In this document: positions 1 to 9,698 of the stretch, in pieces
Layout of the letters: every line of letters begins with the position of its first letter
Numbering within the stretch: position 1 is the stretch's first letter
Origin: Pseudevernia furfuracea
Taxonomy: Eukaryota > Ascomycota > Lecanoromycetes > Lecanorales > Parmeliaceae
Reading direction: 5' to 3'
NCBI GenBank assembly: GCA_022315425.1
Contig: JAIUPT010000035.1
Coordinates: forward strand, 248,001 to 312,000
Length of the DNA: 64,000 nt
Made by a program: the position numbers and the translations under genes
The notes under the pieces: generated by a model
Told to the model about the DNA's origin: nothing
What the model saw: the letters and a program-made list of their open reading frames with translations, nothing else
Database searches by the model: none

Positions 1-690
1 AAACAGACCCATGCAACATACTCTCAGTATATAACAATGTCCAGGAATCGGCCGCCTACCTAGGATCTTGGAGTATGACAGGCGCGTCTGCTGTGGTCTC
101 GAATTCAGAGCCAGCCAATCTTGAAGCCACATACTCTGAATCTGTTGGCACTACCATCACTGTCGGGGTCGAACTTGGGGCAGACTTGTAATAACGCCTC
201 CGCCCAAGTCTATGTACTCATGCTGACAATGTCCTTTTCCAGGCCGAAAGAGGTGGCCGAGGCCGGCGGGAGCGCATCAATATCTTGGAGTACATTCTAC
301 ACTAATGGTTGGACCGCAGGGTAAGCCGCCTCCATATCCTGCTCATCATTATCATTTTGTCTAACATCCACAATCGCAAACAGTGTCGAATGCCCACCGG
401 GAACGCCCGAACCTTACACCTGCGGCATGAGTGCCATCCCGCACTTCGTAAACATCACCGGCACAGTCACTGAGTATTATGCAAGCGGCAACTGCGGAAA
501 GTATAATGGACAAGACGTTGCTGGGTTCTCTAAACCATTCATAATTCAGGCTCCTGTCACTGACACAGGTACGGTCGCTCCGAACGGAGGGCATCATAAT
601 CTGTTCACTTTTGCGGCGTGCATCTGTTCGCTGTCGGCGAATCAGACGACGGGACCTGGGATTGGGCTCTGTCCTGCGCCTAGCTGCTAG
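1..690 (+). CDS. Secreted cysteine-containing protein, 3' part (5' end outside window)
   Basis: The reading frame is open from the left edge and is carried through two introns, 188-242 and 321-383. Both have GT-AG ends and both joins keep frame, giving a C-terminal part of about 190 residues that ends at a TAG at 688-690. The last exon has NIT and NQT glycosylation sequons and a cysteine-rich tail (AACICSLSAN, then GLCPAPSC at the end), which suits an extracellular or cell-wall protein. No catalytic motif or named domain is visible, and the start and any signal peptide lie upstream of the window. I do not recognise the family. The gene structure is fairly sure; secretion is an inference from the cysteines and sequons. 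Confidence 0.6.
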
Positions 691-2229
691 GTTCTCCTGA
701 CTGAATGGTGCTGGACAAGAATACTCTAGCGTTCGAAGCACTGTGCTGGCTCCTAGTGATGATGTGCGGGATCCCTACAACGTTGGAAGCAATGTGCTGG
801 TCTATCCATGGTGATGAGTGGGGTTTCTTATGGCGTTCGAAGCAATTTGCCCAACGATTATGTTGATGACGAGGAGTACTCCTCTAGCGTTTGAACCAAT
901 GTGCTGGTCTTTTCCATATCGATGACGTTCTCCTCTTTCATTCAAAGCAGTAGTGGACCCATAGCATACAACACATCTCGTTCGACAACGAAGCATACTT
1001 GACCACCTGCAACGCGAAATCGTGTAGATTCTCCAATACCAATGAGACACGCGCAAACCAAACGCCCACATATCCTCGGTAATCATGAGAAACACTCACA
1101 TGGATCGTAGTCCGAAAAAAAAAAAAAAACTCCTAGATCCCACACCTGGCTCAACCTGGCAGCTCTACGCATCATAAAAGTGTGTGCACTCCCCCTTCCA
1201 ACATCACCGCTTGGCCCTCGACTCGCCATTTGGAATGCTCAAATGTGGTAGCGCTTTTGGACGAAGCCTCGACATAGGCTTCCAACGGGACGGAAGATAG
1301 CGGCAAGGATTGAACATGATTACATGAAGAGATGTTGTGAGTAGAGGACAGTGGTACAGAGCAGGTGACGGGTATGGACAGGTGATTCCTCTCTGCTCTG
1401 CGCGAGTTTCCTGTTTTTGTTTTTCGTTTTTGTTTTCTCTTCTGGACTGAGATAGGATGCGGATCATGATTTGTTGCCATTGAGCGTGATCGAAGTCGTC
1501 TGCGTTACTTGGTATTGGCGTTCACGCATCCACTTTGAATCATCAACTCTATCATATCAATTCCATGAAACTTCTGTAACTGTTTTACCGGCTTTTGTAA
1601 TCGCAGCGATGGGGAGCTTAAACTTTGTTTGAGGTTTTTTACAGCCTTACTTGTGCTTAAGTAAAATTGCCAAGATATCGTACAGGAAACGTGACAAAGC
1701 CCGCTACTCTACAATCGAATCAGCCACAGCCGTTTTGCGCACCCTCGAATACTATTCTATGTTGTATCTCATTGATCGATACCCGACCCCTATAGTCAAT
1801 ACGTCTACTCATGTGGAGTAAAGTTCCTTCTAGAGTCGTATCTTCCGTCAATAGCATGTACCTTCTCACGGAGACCACGTCTTCCCACGGACAATACGGC
1901 TTGCGCATGTTAATGAAATATCAATTGCTAATATCTACTACATTTCTGGCTCCTTGATGATCCCCCGTGCCACCGCCATTGCTGTTTCCAAAAATCAAAT
2001 CATTTTCCCTTGCTGATAGCCCGTCTTCCTGCAGAACTCCGTCGCTGTCGCTAAGCGACAGTCACTTAGCATCCTTGGCTTCATGATCAGGAACCCATTG
2101 GAGCATGATAGATTTCTCGACCTGACCTTTGACACTTTGGAGCAACTCTGCTGGGCGACGAAACCGAACATGCTCAAATACTGAGCTCAAGAGCGTGGAC
2201 TTCCAATCAGTGAGATCTCAGATGATATC
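691..2229. other. Gene-poor spacer
   Basis: No credible gene. It holds a degenerate tandem repeat at about 725-950 (listed separately) and an A-tract at about 1115-1129. Open frames on the minus strand (for example 1172-1480) lack recognisable domains, splice structure or family resemblance and are treated as chance. Confidence 0.5.
725..950. repeat. Degenerate tandem repeat, unit about 50-57 bp
   Basis: Successive copies start near 728, 780, 833, 889 and 935. Each opens with a variant of GCGTTCGAAGCAATGTGCTGG followed by a short stretch ending in GATGATG or GATGACG. The copies have diverged by substitutions and small indels, so this is an old array. It follows the end of the left-edge gene directly and contains no open frame of interest. 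Confidence 0.6.
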
Positions 2230-3449
2230 ATGACATCAGTGATCGAGTCGGAGGTCAAAAGCGTCTATGAGCAAACCCCGTTTCAGCAGACGCGGGAAAT
2301 TCATGATATGATGATTCGAGCGATGTCAATGATTTCGAATAAATATACTGAAGTGGGTGATGGGAGAGGATTGGCAGCCACCAAATGGAGTACGAACGGT
2401 TCACTCGCGACAGCGACCATTACGAATGATTTCAAAATTGGGGAGCTACCGGATGCGAGGGAAAGAATAGCCTCACTTCGAGAAGTCTTTGCCAAGCGAA
2501 CATATTGAAGCAGGCTGTGGATAGTACAAGAGCTACTCTGGGCACCTGAGGGGATCATTATCTGCGGCCAGCGGCAAGTCAACATGGTGATGATGAGCCT
2601 TCCAGTTTTCCTCATGAGTGTCGTCGTTTACAAATCCCATCCGTTAAATATTATATTTTACAGCATCGATCGTGAATACCTTGGGGAATTTGACACGGTT
2701 CTCAAAAATCCAATCGGCTTTTGCCTCTCTGCCGGTTCGGGGAGCCTCTCGACCTTGATCCAGGAGTACGCTGAGAATCTCTGCCTTGAGCCTAGGGATC
2801 GCATATATGCTTTGCTTACCCTCTCCATCCCCTCTATTGAAATAGAACCTGACCACTTGAAACTGGTGGCGGAAGTGTACGTCGAGACCACTCATGCAAT
2901 CATCAACCGAGACCAAAGCCTCAACATATTGTGCGCAGCAGTGGTAACGAGCATCTCAAGAGTTGCTAAATGCTTGCCATATATCGACCTACCTAGCTGG
3001 GTCCCCCATTTCGAAAGCGTCCTGGATTCGTGCAATATGAACCAATATGGCAAGCCGTATTGACGACGTGGAAATACTTCAGATGTGTGTAGATCTCGCA
3101 GAGCAGGGTCGGCGAGGAATCGCCCGCGAAACTCAAAACCTGGTAAGCGCTCCTCTACCAAGCCCCAAATCATGTTCAGAAGAGCAGGATATCCACATCG
3201 GAGGAAGTGAGGCAGGCTTTCGAGGCGGACCTTCATCTCGCTCAAGATTCTTCTACACCACGGCCGGCCAAATTCGTGAGAATCCTCTGTGCCTGCTTGG
3301 ACGCTGAGGCTATATGTAAAACTACAAAAGGCAACATCGCTCTCGTCCTGGGCGACGTGAATCCTGGTGATCATGTGTCCATTGATAAAAGTACGACGAA
3401 TCCGTTTATCCTTCGGCCTGGGAAGGGCGGCGAGAGTCTGGAGAGGTGA
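2230..3449 (+). pseudogene. Decayed HET-domain (heterokaryon incompatibility) gene
   Basis: Three blocks resemble HET proteins, which act in non-self recognition and programmed cell death on hyphal fusion. The first block runs 2230-2505. After a TGA at 2506-2508 the same frame continues with SRLWIVQELLWAP and a later CGQRQV, the conserved R-x-W-x-x-QE and CG part of the HET domain. A third block has PRDRIYALLTL (2796 on) and PSWVPHFES near 2992, again classic HET signatures. The frame then closes at 3061-3063, and a C-terminal piece with PGDHVSIDKS and PFILRP follows in another frame (3207-3449). The stop stands where the family usually has Trp or Phe before S-R-x-W, so TGG to TGA is the simplest explanation. 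An intron cannot remove it without also losing conserved sequence. I read this as a broken gene; the true 5' end is not visible. Confidence 0.75.
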
Positions 3450-4689
3450 GCTCGACGTCTACATACCTCTCACGGTATCAACATAGATCACTGAAACTTC
3501 GCAAAGAATGCCTTCGTCGCTGACGCGATCGGCTTGGGTCTCCGAATCATAGGCCCTTTGATCTTGGTTCAACGATGCTGGCTGTAATAGCATTACAGCA
3601 GGATTCGGGGTCGTGGGGCTAACTTAGCTGAGTATATGGGTTTTGAAAAGCCTACAAATCTGTCAGCGGAAACTATACTGTTGGATGTATCTTACAGCGG
3701 AGCGCTTGTACAACTGTTTGGATTCATGTTTGCAAATCAGGATCAACCTGTTATCGAGTTTGGAAGCAGTACTTTGTGGCCGTCAATTTCGACAAGAATG
3801 AGTTGCACGAATTGCTTTGCATGGATAGTATGATTTTATCAAGTGGAATCTAAAACTCGACCCTAGAACACGTGTAGTGACTCGTCTCTTTTCTGTATCA
3901 AGGCTCTCTTTGCTCCTTACGTCAGGCTATCATCAATGTGCCCCTGGTGGTGCCAGCCTCACGAGTAAAGAAACACCGCAAGACAGATGGATGGTTATCA
4001 CAGGTTAAGAAGCTGCAGAAAGGTAAAGAAGCATCGCAAGGCAAGTGGCTACCGCAAGGCCAATAATTACCGCAGGGTGAGAGACTCTTAGGGTACGAAA
4101 TTACCGTGGGGTAAGGAGGCGCCGCAATGTTAGTGAGTACCGCGGAACAAGGAAATATAGCAAGGTAACGACCCTATTACCGGAAGACAGCCCTGTAATG
4201 AGGACCTCTAGAACTATCTTTTAGGAGTGCATGAATTGAAATTTAGGGGCTTCTTTTGGGCGCGAGACGGTTATTGGCTTAAAGCTACAGAAGTTTGTAT
4301 TAGAGGGTTCGTAGCCGACACCACGTATAGGTAGATCTCATTGTTAGCCACCAATCGATAAGTATTCTAGGAACAGCTGTTCAGATGATGCGATAGTCCT
4401 GCATGACCGCTCACTGAAAAGACACGTACACACAAAGTAGTAGCGCAAGTGAAAGGATTGTTTTCAGACCCCTCAAATTCCATGCGCATAAATGGACGGG
4501 CGACTAACCGCACCTCTCAAAAGACTTTACGGTACCCTGCACCATTCTGCAGGCATGCGTTTCACAAATATCTTTCGTGCCTGTTTTGGGGTGCATTATT
4601 GCATAAAGTATCCTACGCACAAGTAAAAGCCTTTCTCGAAACATCAGGAGCGAGAGACCTTTACAATCTGAGAAAATACCAATAATGGA
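3450..4689. other. Spacer with a minisatellite
   Basis: No supported gene. Short frames at 3636-3833 and 4449-4685 have no family resemblance. The central part is the 18-bp-period degenerate array listed separately. Confidence 0.5.
3965..4192. repeat. Degenerate minisatellite, period about 18 bp, core CCGCAAGG
   Basis: About twelve units can be read in a row. Examples are TACCGCAAGGCCAATAAT, TACCGCAGGGTGAGAGAC and TACCGTGGGGTAAGGAGGC. The consensus is roughly TACCGCAAGGTAAnGAnn, with most changes in the last third. It lies between the HET relic and the first lectin-like relic. The same core in the opposite orientation reappears at 12236-12345. Confidence 0.7.
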
Positions 4690-6204
4690 CATAGGCTCTG
4701 CCTAGTACAGCGCCGGAGCTGCTCTACAGAAACTCGTTGCCTGAAGTCAACGGCAGTATCGAGAAGTCCACAAAGCAGCCTGCCACTCGAGATGCCTCCA
4801 AATCTGTAATAAAGTCAATACGAGTTATGGTGGCGCTCGTAGTCGTTGCAGCTGTCGCAATTGGGGTTGGGGTTGGGATTTGGCATAATAGAAGAACCAG
4901 CTTCTCTAGGATCAGGTGGGATCTTACAATGAACATTCATTGCCATTCGCTCACTCCAGTTCATCGATTCCCAACTCACCAACGCCGCGTAAACCTACCA
5001 ACATATCCACCACACAAAACATCCTCAACGATACGTCACTCGCAGCTATGATCGCAGCTAATGGTGACCGACAGTTGTACTTTCAGGACAACAGTGGTCT
5101 CATTCGATATGCGTTTCGCACTGCATCAACCAACCAGTGGGACACAAGCCCCCATTTAAATATCAGTTCGAGTGACGCAAGCGCTAAATATCATACGCCT
5201 CTGGCAGTCACTGTTACCACTATTGCGGGCTCGGAGCAGGTATCTGCCTCAACTTCAAAAATTCACGGTCTCTGTGTGCGTTGACCTGCAAGCATAGATT
5301 CAATTATACTACGTTTCAAAAAGTCACAGTCTAAATTTTAGTCGTACGGATGGTGACCGAATCGGCTGGTAGAATGATGATTCCCTCACAAATTACACCA
5401 CAGCACCAAACACGCGGTCGCTATCGGTCACCTCAATCAATGCCACTGAGCTGCTTGCAGATGGTACAGCAATTGCGCTTCTTTTCTATGAGTCTTCGAA
5501 TGGTAGCGTGAATGCTTTACTGCAGACGGGCAATCCGTGCGCACCAATGGTAGACGAACCAAGTGCGGAGTGCGCCATCGACGACGGCTTTCAGTATGGG
5601 TCGGGTATGACCGAGGGCATAACTTGGATCGACAAGAGCACTACCCTACACGAATCTGACATACGTTCTCCAATCAGCACCCCGTTCGCCAGCTTCATAA
5701 TGGATGCGTCCAACTTGAGCGTGTATACGCTTTTTACTACCGGTTCTAAGATAACTTCACTCCTTGATGGAGCAAGCGCCAACTTCTTCGAGAATTACTA
5801 CATGCCTTCGCAGGGCCCCGATCAAGGGCAATCCCAGACGAGTGGGCATCAATAGTCCCTGAACTCTGGTTCCAGGTGTAAACTGACATATGATAGCCCC
5901 ATTCCAATCCCCTGGAATTGCTTCGGACTATGATTCAATTCATCAATCAGACATTGCAACGATAGGCCGAGATCAAAATTACATTTGGATCAACGGAACC
6001 AGACCAACTGCTGTTGATATTGGGAACATGAATATGCCAAACAATACGTTTCCTTTTGCTAGACTTGCTAGTGTAACCACACCTGATCAATCGATCACCT
6101 ATTTGTACCATCAGATGAACGGGACTACATTCGCTGAAGAGGAATGGGTCGAATCAGTGGCTGATTGGGGTCCCCCAACATACATCACTGTACTACCGTC
6201 TTAG
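4690..6204 (+). pseudogene. Membrane-anchored fucose-lectin-like protein, decayed copy A
   Basis: The coding remains start after an acceptor at about 4704 with APELLYRNSLPEV. One transmembrane segment follows (VMVALVVVAAVAIGVGVGIW), then an extracellular part with repeated N-glycosylation sequons. Introns 4916-4959 and 5240-5297 keep frame. After the second, LYYVSKSHSL runs into an in-frame TAG at 5370-5372, directly after IGW, and the frame then continues for 160 codons (SLTNYTTAP, ALLFYESSNGSVNALLQ). The last block (5890-6204) is in another frame and ends TTFAEEEWVES...YITVLPS. The arrangement of short cytosolic head, one membrane span and repeated Trp/Tyr-rich blades recalls fungal fucose-specific-lectin-like membrane proteins; this is a family-level guess. 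It aligns over most of its length with 26364-28035. The internal stop and missing 5' exon argue for a pseudogene. Confidence 0.6.
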
Positions 6205-7053
6205 CCTTCGGCGCACACCATGGAATCAAAGCTAGCCTGGAGACGTCACACCAATCGTACGGCACCTTCTCTTCGTTCTTTTACATTAGTCTAGTAATAT
6301 AGCGATCCCAAATACGGTACTTTCAATCCTCAACTTGCTCCACTCGCTCAATCAACGTCCACATAACTGCCAGCGGCCATTACCATCGCAGCCCTCACAC
6401 AGTTAGGAGCATGTGCACCCGAAGGCCGCCCGTGGCCCCGATCGCGCAACGCATCTCCCCACTCGACACAGCCGTACCGTCCTGCAAGTTCACCACTCCC
6501 GCAAACAAGAGATCTGAGGAGCCACGGCGCTTTTGTCGAGCAGGATTGCGCTGTTGGGATAGTACTAGCATCACCTGATCTAGCAACAGCTAAGCCGTCT
6601 GGCTGATCACTGTGCCGCCCTCACGGGATCCAAGGGGGAAATATAATGACCTGATACACTACGTATTTTTTAGCAATCACAGCAGGAGTCATTCAAAGTT
6701 TGGTTTCTTGTTTCCCTGGCCCTACCGTGCTGCTGAGTCCGCCCGTCTCACACCTAGTGTAACATAGACCCATACTCGACTAACATCCTCTAGCGATAAG
6801 TGCTGTTGTTACTAACGGTCCCACTCAAAAACCGCACCGAGGTGGAGTTTCGGAATCGGGTAAGGCTTCAACTTTGACCGTCCTTTTTTAATTCCAAGTA
6901 GGTTATAGTAAAAAGCCCCTTACGGGCTGCTATGGCAGACAGGAGAGAGAGAGAGAGAGAGAGGTAAAAAGCAGCACTAGACAACCTGACATCTGTTTGC
7001 AACTATAAGGATGGATGAAGTGGGAAGAGTACACCCGCTAAATATAGAATCTG
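6205..7053. other. Spacer with GA microsatellite
   Basis: No gene seen. It holds a (GA)n run at about 6943-6963. Confidence 0.5.
6943..6963. repeat. (GA)n microsatellite
   Basis: About ten uninterrupted GA dinucleotides. Confidence 0.9.
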
Positions 7054-8441
7054 TCATCTCACTCGCGTGCTTTTGTTCTTTGCCGTTTTCCGGAAAAGGG
7101 AGTGACCCGCAACTCCGCTCCCCGGCTCTCGGTAGCCCCGCTCTTTCTTCGAGGCCGCGATCTGATGCAGGCCCCCGGTAGGGTCAACCGAAAATCCAAG
7201 CTGGATGATCTTGCCACCGATACCCAGAATCGCATGACTTTCGGCGTTTTCGATCGGGCCGAGGACGGACGTGGCATACTTCCAACCAGAGTAGCCAAAC
7301 GTGCCGGGGTCCCTGCTGGGAAGGTCGTCGAGGGCGCCTCCGGAGCGAGTGTGGCCGAGTTCGTGCAGGATTGTTCGCTCGAGCTCGCCGTAGAGGTCGA
7401 AGGGCGTGAACGCGGCGTTGTCCATGAGTTGCTGTGCCTGGAATTGAGAATGATCAGAATGGGTTCAGACGGCCAGCGAGTTTGAGTGGTGGCGGGCAGG
7501 TCAACCTACTTCTGCTGGGGGGGCCACGAGCCATCTGTGATGAGAGATGAAGATTAGCGCAAGAGGCCTACTCCTAAAGCGAGCCCCAAGAGGTCAAGTT
7601 CGCGCACAAACTTACTGAGGGTGTATTTGCGAGCTATGAGAATACAGTCGGTTCGATACCCATTGTAGGTACCAAGGACATATGCGGATTATGTCTGAAC
7701 GAAATCAACTAGGATTCAAACAGGGAGCTTGATCGACAAAGCCTACCAGGTGTTCCGGGCGGGGTATTCACAGTATAAGCTAAGGCGTACCCAACAGGTA
7801 CTCCCGTTTTACAAGCCTGATATGTGACCTCGTCGCCGCTCTCGCAATATTCGCCTTCCTCGTCGCAATGATATGTTGTCGTTGTTCCATCTTCGTCTGT
7901 CTCCGTCTCGTCTTCCAGATATGCCATCCCACATGCAATGACCTAAATTTCGATTCATCTTAGTTCTGTCACTTCTTCAAAAAGCCAGAAAATGCGTTTG
8001 ATTCGATCGAAGAAATAGAATGACGAGGAAGGGAAACTTACAACTTCGTCAGCGCCTGCCACGTTGGCGTTCCCTATACCCTGGTATGCGCTCGTTCTGC
8101 TGAGACCGGCCAGATTGTCTGATCAATGTATTAGGTCAGCATGTTTAGAAGACGAGTTTCTTTTCCTCTATAAAGAAGGACCCGGACTTACTGATTGCTG
8201 TACTCACAGCGGCTTCTCCAAAGAGTATCTCACCAAGATCTAGCACGTTCTGATCCTGGGGTGTATTTCCATAGAGCTGAACGGTAGTAGCTGCGAAGTC
8301 ATAGGCATTGTTCACAGAGTCCATGAAGTTTGGAATCGCTGTTTCTCTCATTAGGAGACTACAGATATGTTGGAGAGAAGAGAGGGTTGCAGACTCAAGC
8401 AAGAGGAGTGCTGGTACCAAGCGCGAGTTAACACCGGGCAA
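7054..8441 (-). CDS. Secreted zinc metalloprotease-like protein (HExxH, M35-like); model incomplete
   Basis: The 3' exon (7437 down to 7054, acceptor at 7438-7439) encodes ELERTILHELGHTRSGG. This is an HExxH zinc site, and FGYSGWKYATSV and ENAESHAIL follow downstream. That layout fits the fungal deuterolysin/lysine-specific metalloendopeptidase group, in which a GxxW block and a late Asp or Asn complete the site. Upstream minus-strand exons can be read at about 8441-8190 (VNNAYDFAATTVQLYGN...), 8118-8042 (SRTSAYQGIGNANVAGADEV) and 7930-7745 (an acidic stretch, then TYQACKTGVPVGYALAYTVN). A short exon (DGSWPPQQK) sits near 7530. The join between the third exon and this short exon is not clean: frames around 7640-7745 run into stops whichever donor is chosen, and I could not find a satisfying ATG and signal peptide. 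It may be a real gene with unusual splice sites or one that is decaying. Confidence 0.55.
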
Positions 8442-8559
8442 AGAACTAACAAAGCAATTCTACTCTTCGGAAACGACATTGTGAAGGTAGGCCAATATAG
8501 AAGATTGCGTGAAAAATGGGGCCGACGTGTTTGCATCAAGGGAGGTGAGAGCTGAATTG

Positions 8560-9698
8560 GGCGTGAAGAGGCAGGTTGCCTCTTTCATAAACCTCTCCTG
8601 TATCCGCCTGCCAGAGGTTGGAATGAATGGAATCAACAGGGTTTATTTTACTTGAAACATCACCATAATCCTATGACACACTGCACTACTACATATGAAA
8701 AGCCTAGTTTGTGCAATAATACCCGACGCTGCGAAAATCAATTTTGTCAAGAGTCAAGACGAGGATTACCATTGCGTCAACCTTTCGTCTTCAGTCACCC
8801 ACAAGCGCGGCAAACCTTTTGATTGGCTGCCTCAGCCTCTCAGGTCTCAATAATACACTCTTTTGAGGCTCCTAAGTTCTGAGTCCTGATTTACCCTTTT
8901 GCCCCTGACACGGGTGCGGCAAAGCCTTTTAGTGTTCAGACTTTACTCAATCTCTGACTGGCAGGTTTCGACCACTGTCACTCAGTGCACTCACAACGGG
9001 AGGTTTTTCTATATGATAACAGGTGAAACGCTGGAAAGCTTGGAATTGATTGAAGTTGAGACGACATTACTAAGCTTAAAAAATTACGTGTAAAGCGAAC
9101 ATGTAAAATTCATTCTGCTTAACATAGACTTACTCTACTCTAACGGACTTTAGGAGATGCCAAGAGCATGCTGTACCCCCGTTGAGAACCACCTATCAGA
9201 TTATCAACAAGTCGGCCTTAGGCCTACAAGTACATATAAGCACCTACTATCTTCATCACCCTACTAGCTTATACCGTTCGGCCTCCTGAGATACAGTATT
9301 TACTGTGTCTTCATGAAAGCGTAAATACATTATACCGGCTGAGGCCGCATCCCTGGACATTAAGCTACCACCAACCATAGATTAAGAAAAGTCAAATCTA
9401 ACAAATCTCCAGTTACAGGGCTGATGTGAAGCTCACGGCAACAAGCGGCGACCATCCCAAACACTTCATGTATCCTGTGATTTAAGCATGCTGTCTCTCT
9501 CTGTCATGGTGCCGGGTGCGTCTTATTTTCTTCGACACCTACTTCAACCTTGAGACTTACTTGCTTTTTCTGTAACTTCAAATACCTGCCCAAGACCTCG
9601 GAGCTGGCTCGGTACACGTAAAAGGTCACAAGAAATTGTGTTGTACGAGGTACCTCTTGAAGGTACTAGAGTTGTCATCATTTCAAACACAATCAGGC
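8560..9698. other. Spacer with a nested inverted repeat
   Basis: No supported gene. At 9279-9347 there is a nested inverted repeat: outer arms CGGCCTC/GAGGCCG and inner arms GTATTTAC/GTAAATAC. The open frame at 8899-9093 has no resemblance to a known protein. Confidence 0.5.

Noticed and set aside
361..741. 126-codon minus-strand frame
   Set aside because: Antisense to the last exon of the left-edge gene and without resemblance to a known protein.
3965..4192. CRISPR-like regular repeats
   Set aside because: Units abut with no unique spacers, are degenerate, and the genome is eukaryotic; this is a minisatellite.
7102..7485. 127-codon plus-strand frame
   Set aside because: Antisense to the exon that holds the HELGH zinc site.
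7640..7670. B-box-like GGTTCGATACC
   Set aside because: No A box or cloverleaf could be built around it, and it lies inside the metalloprotease gene.
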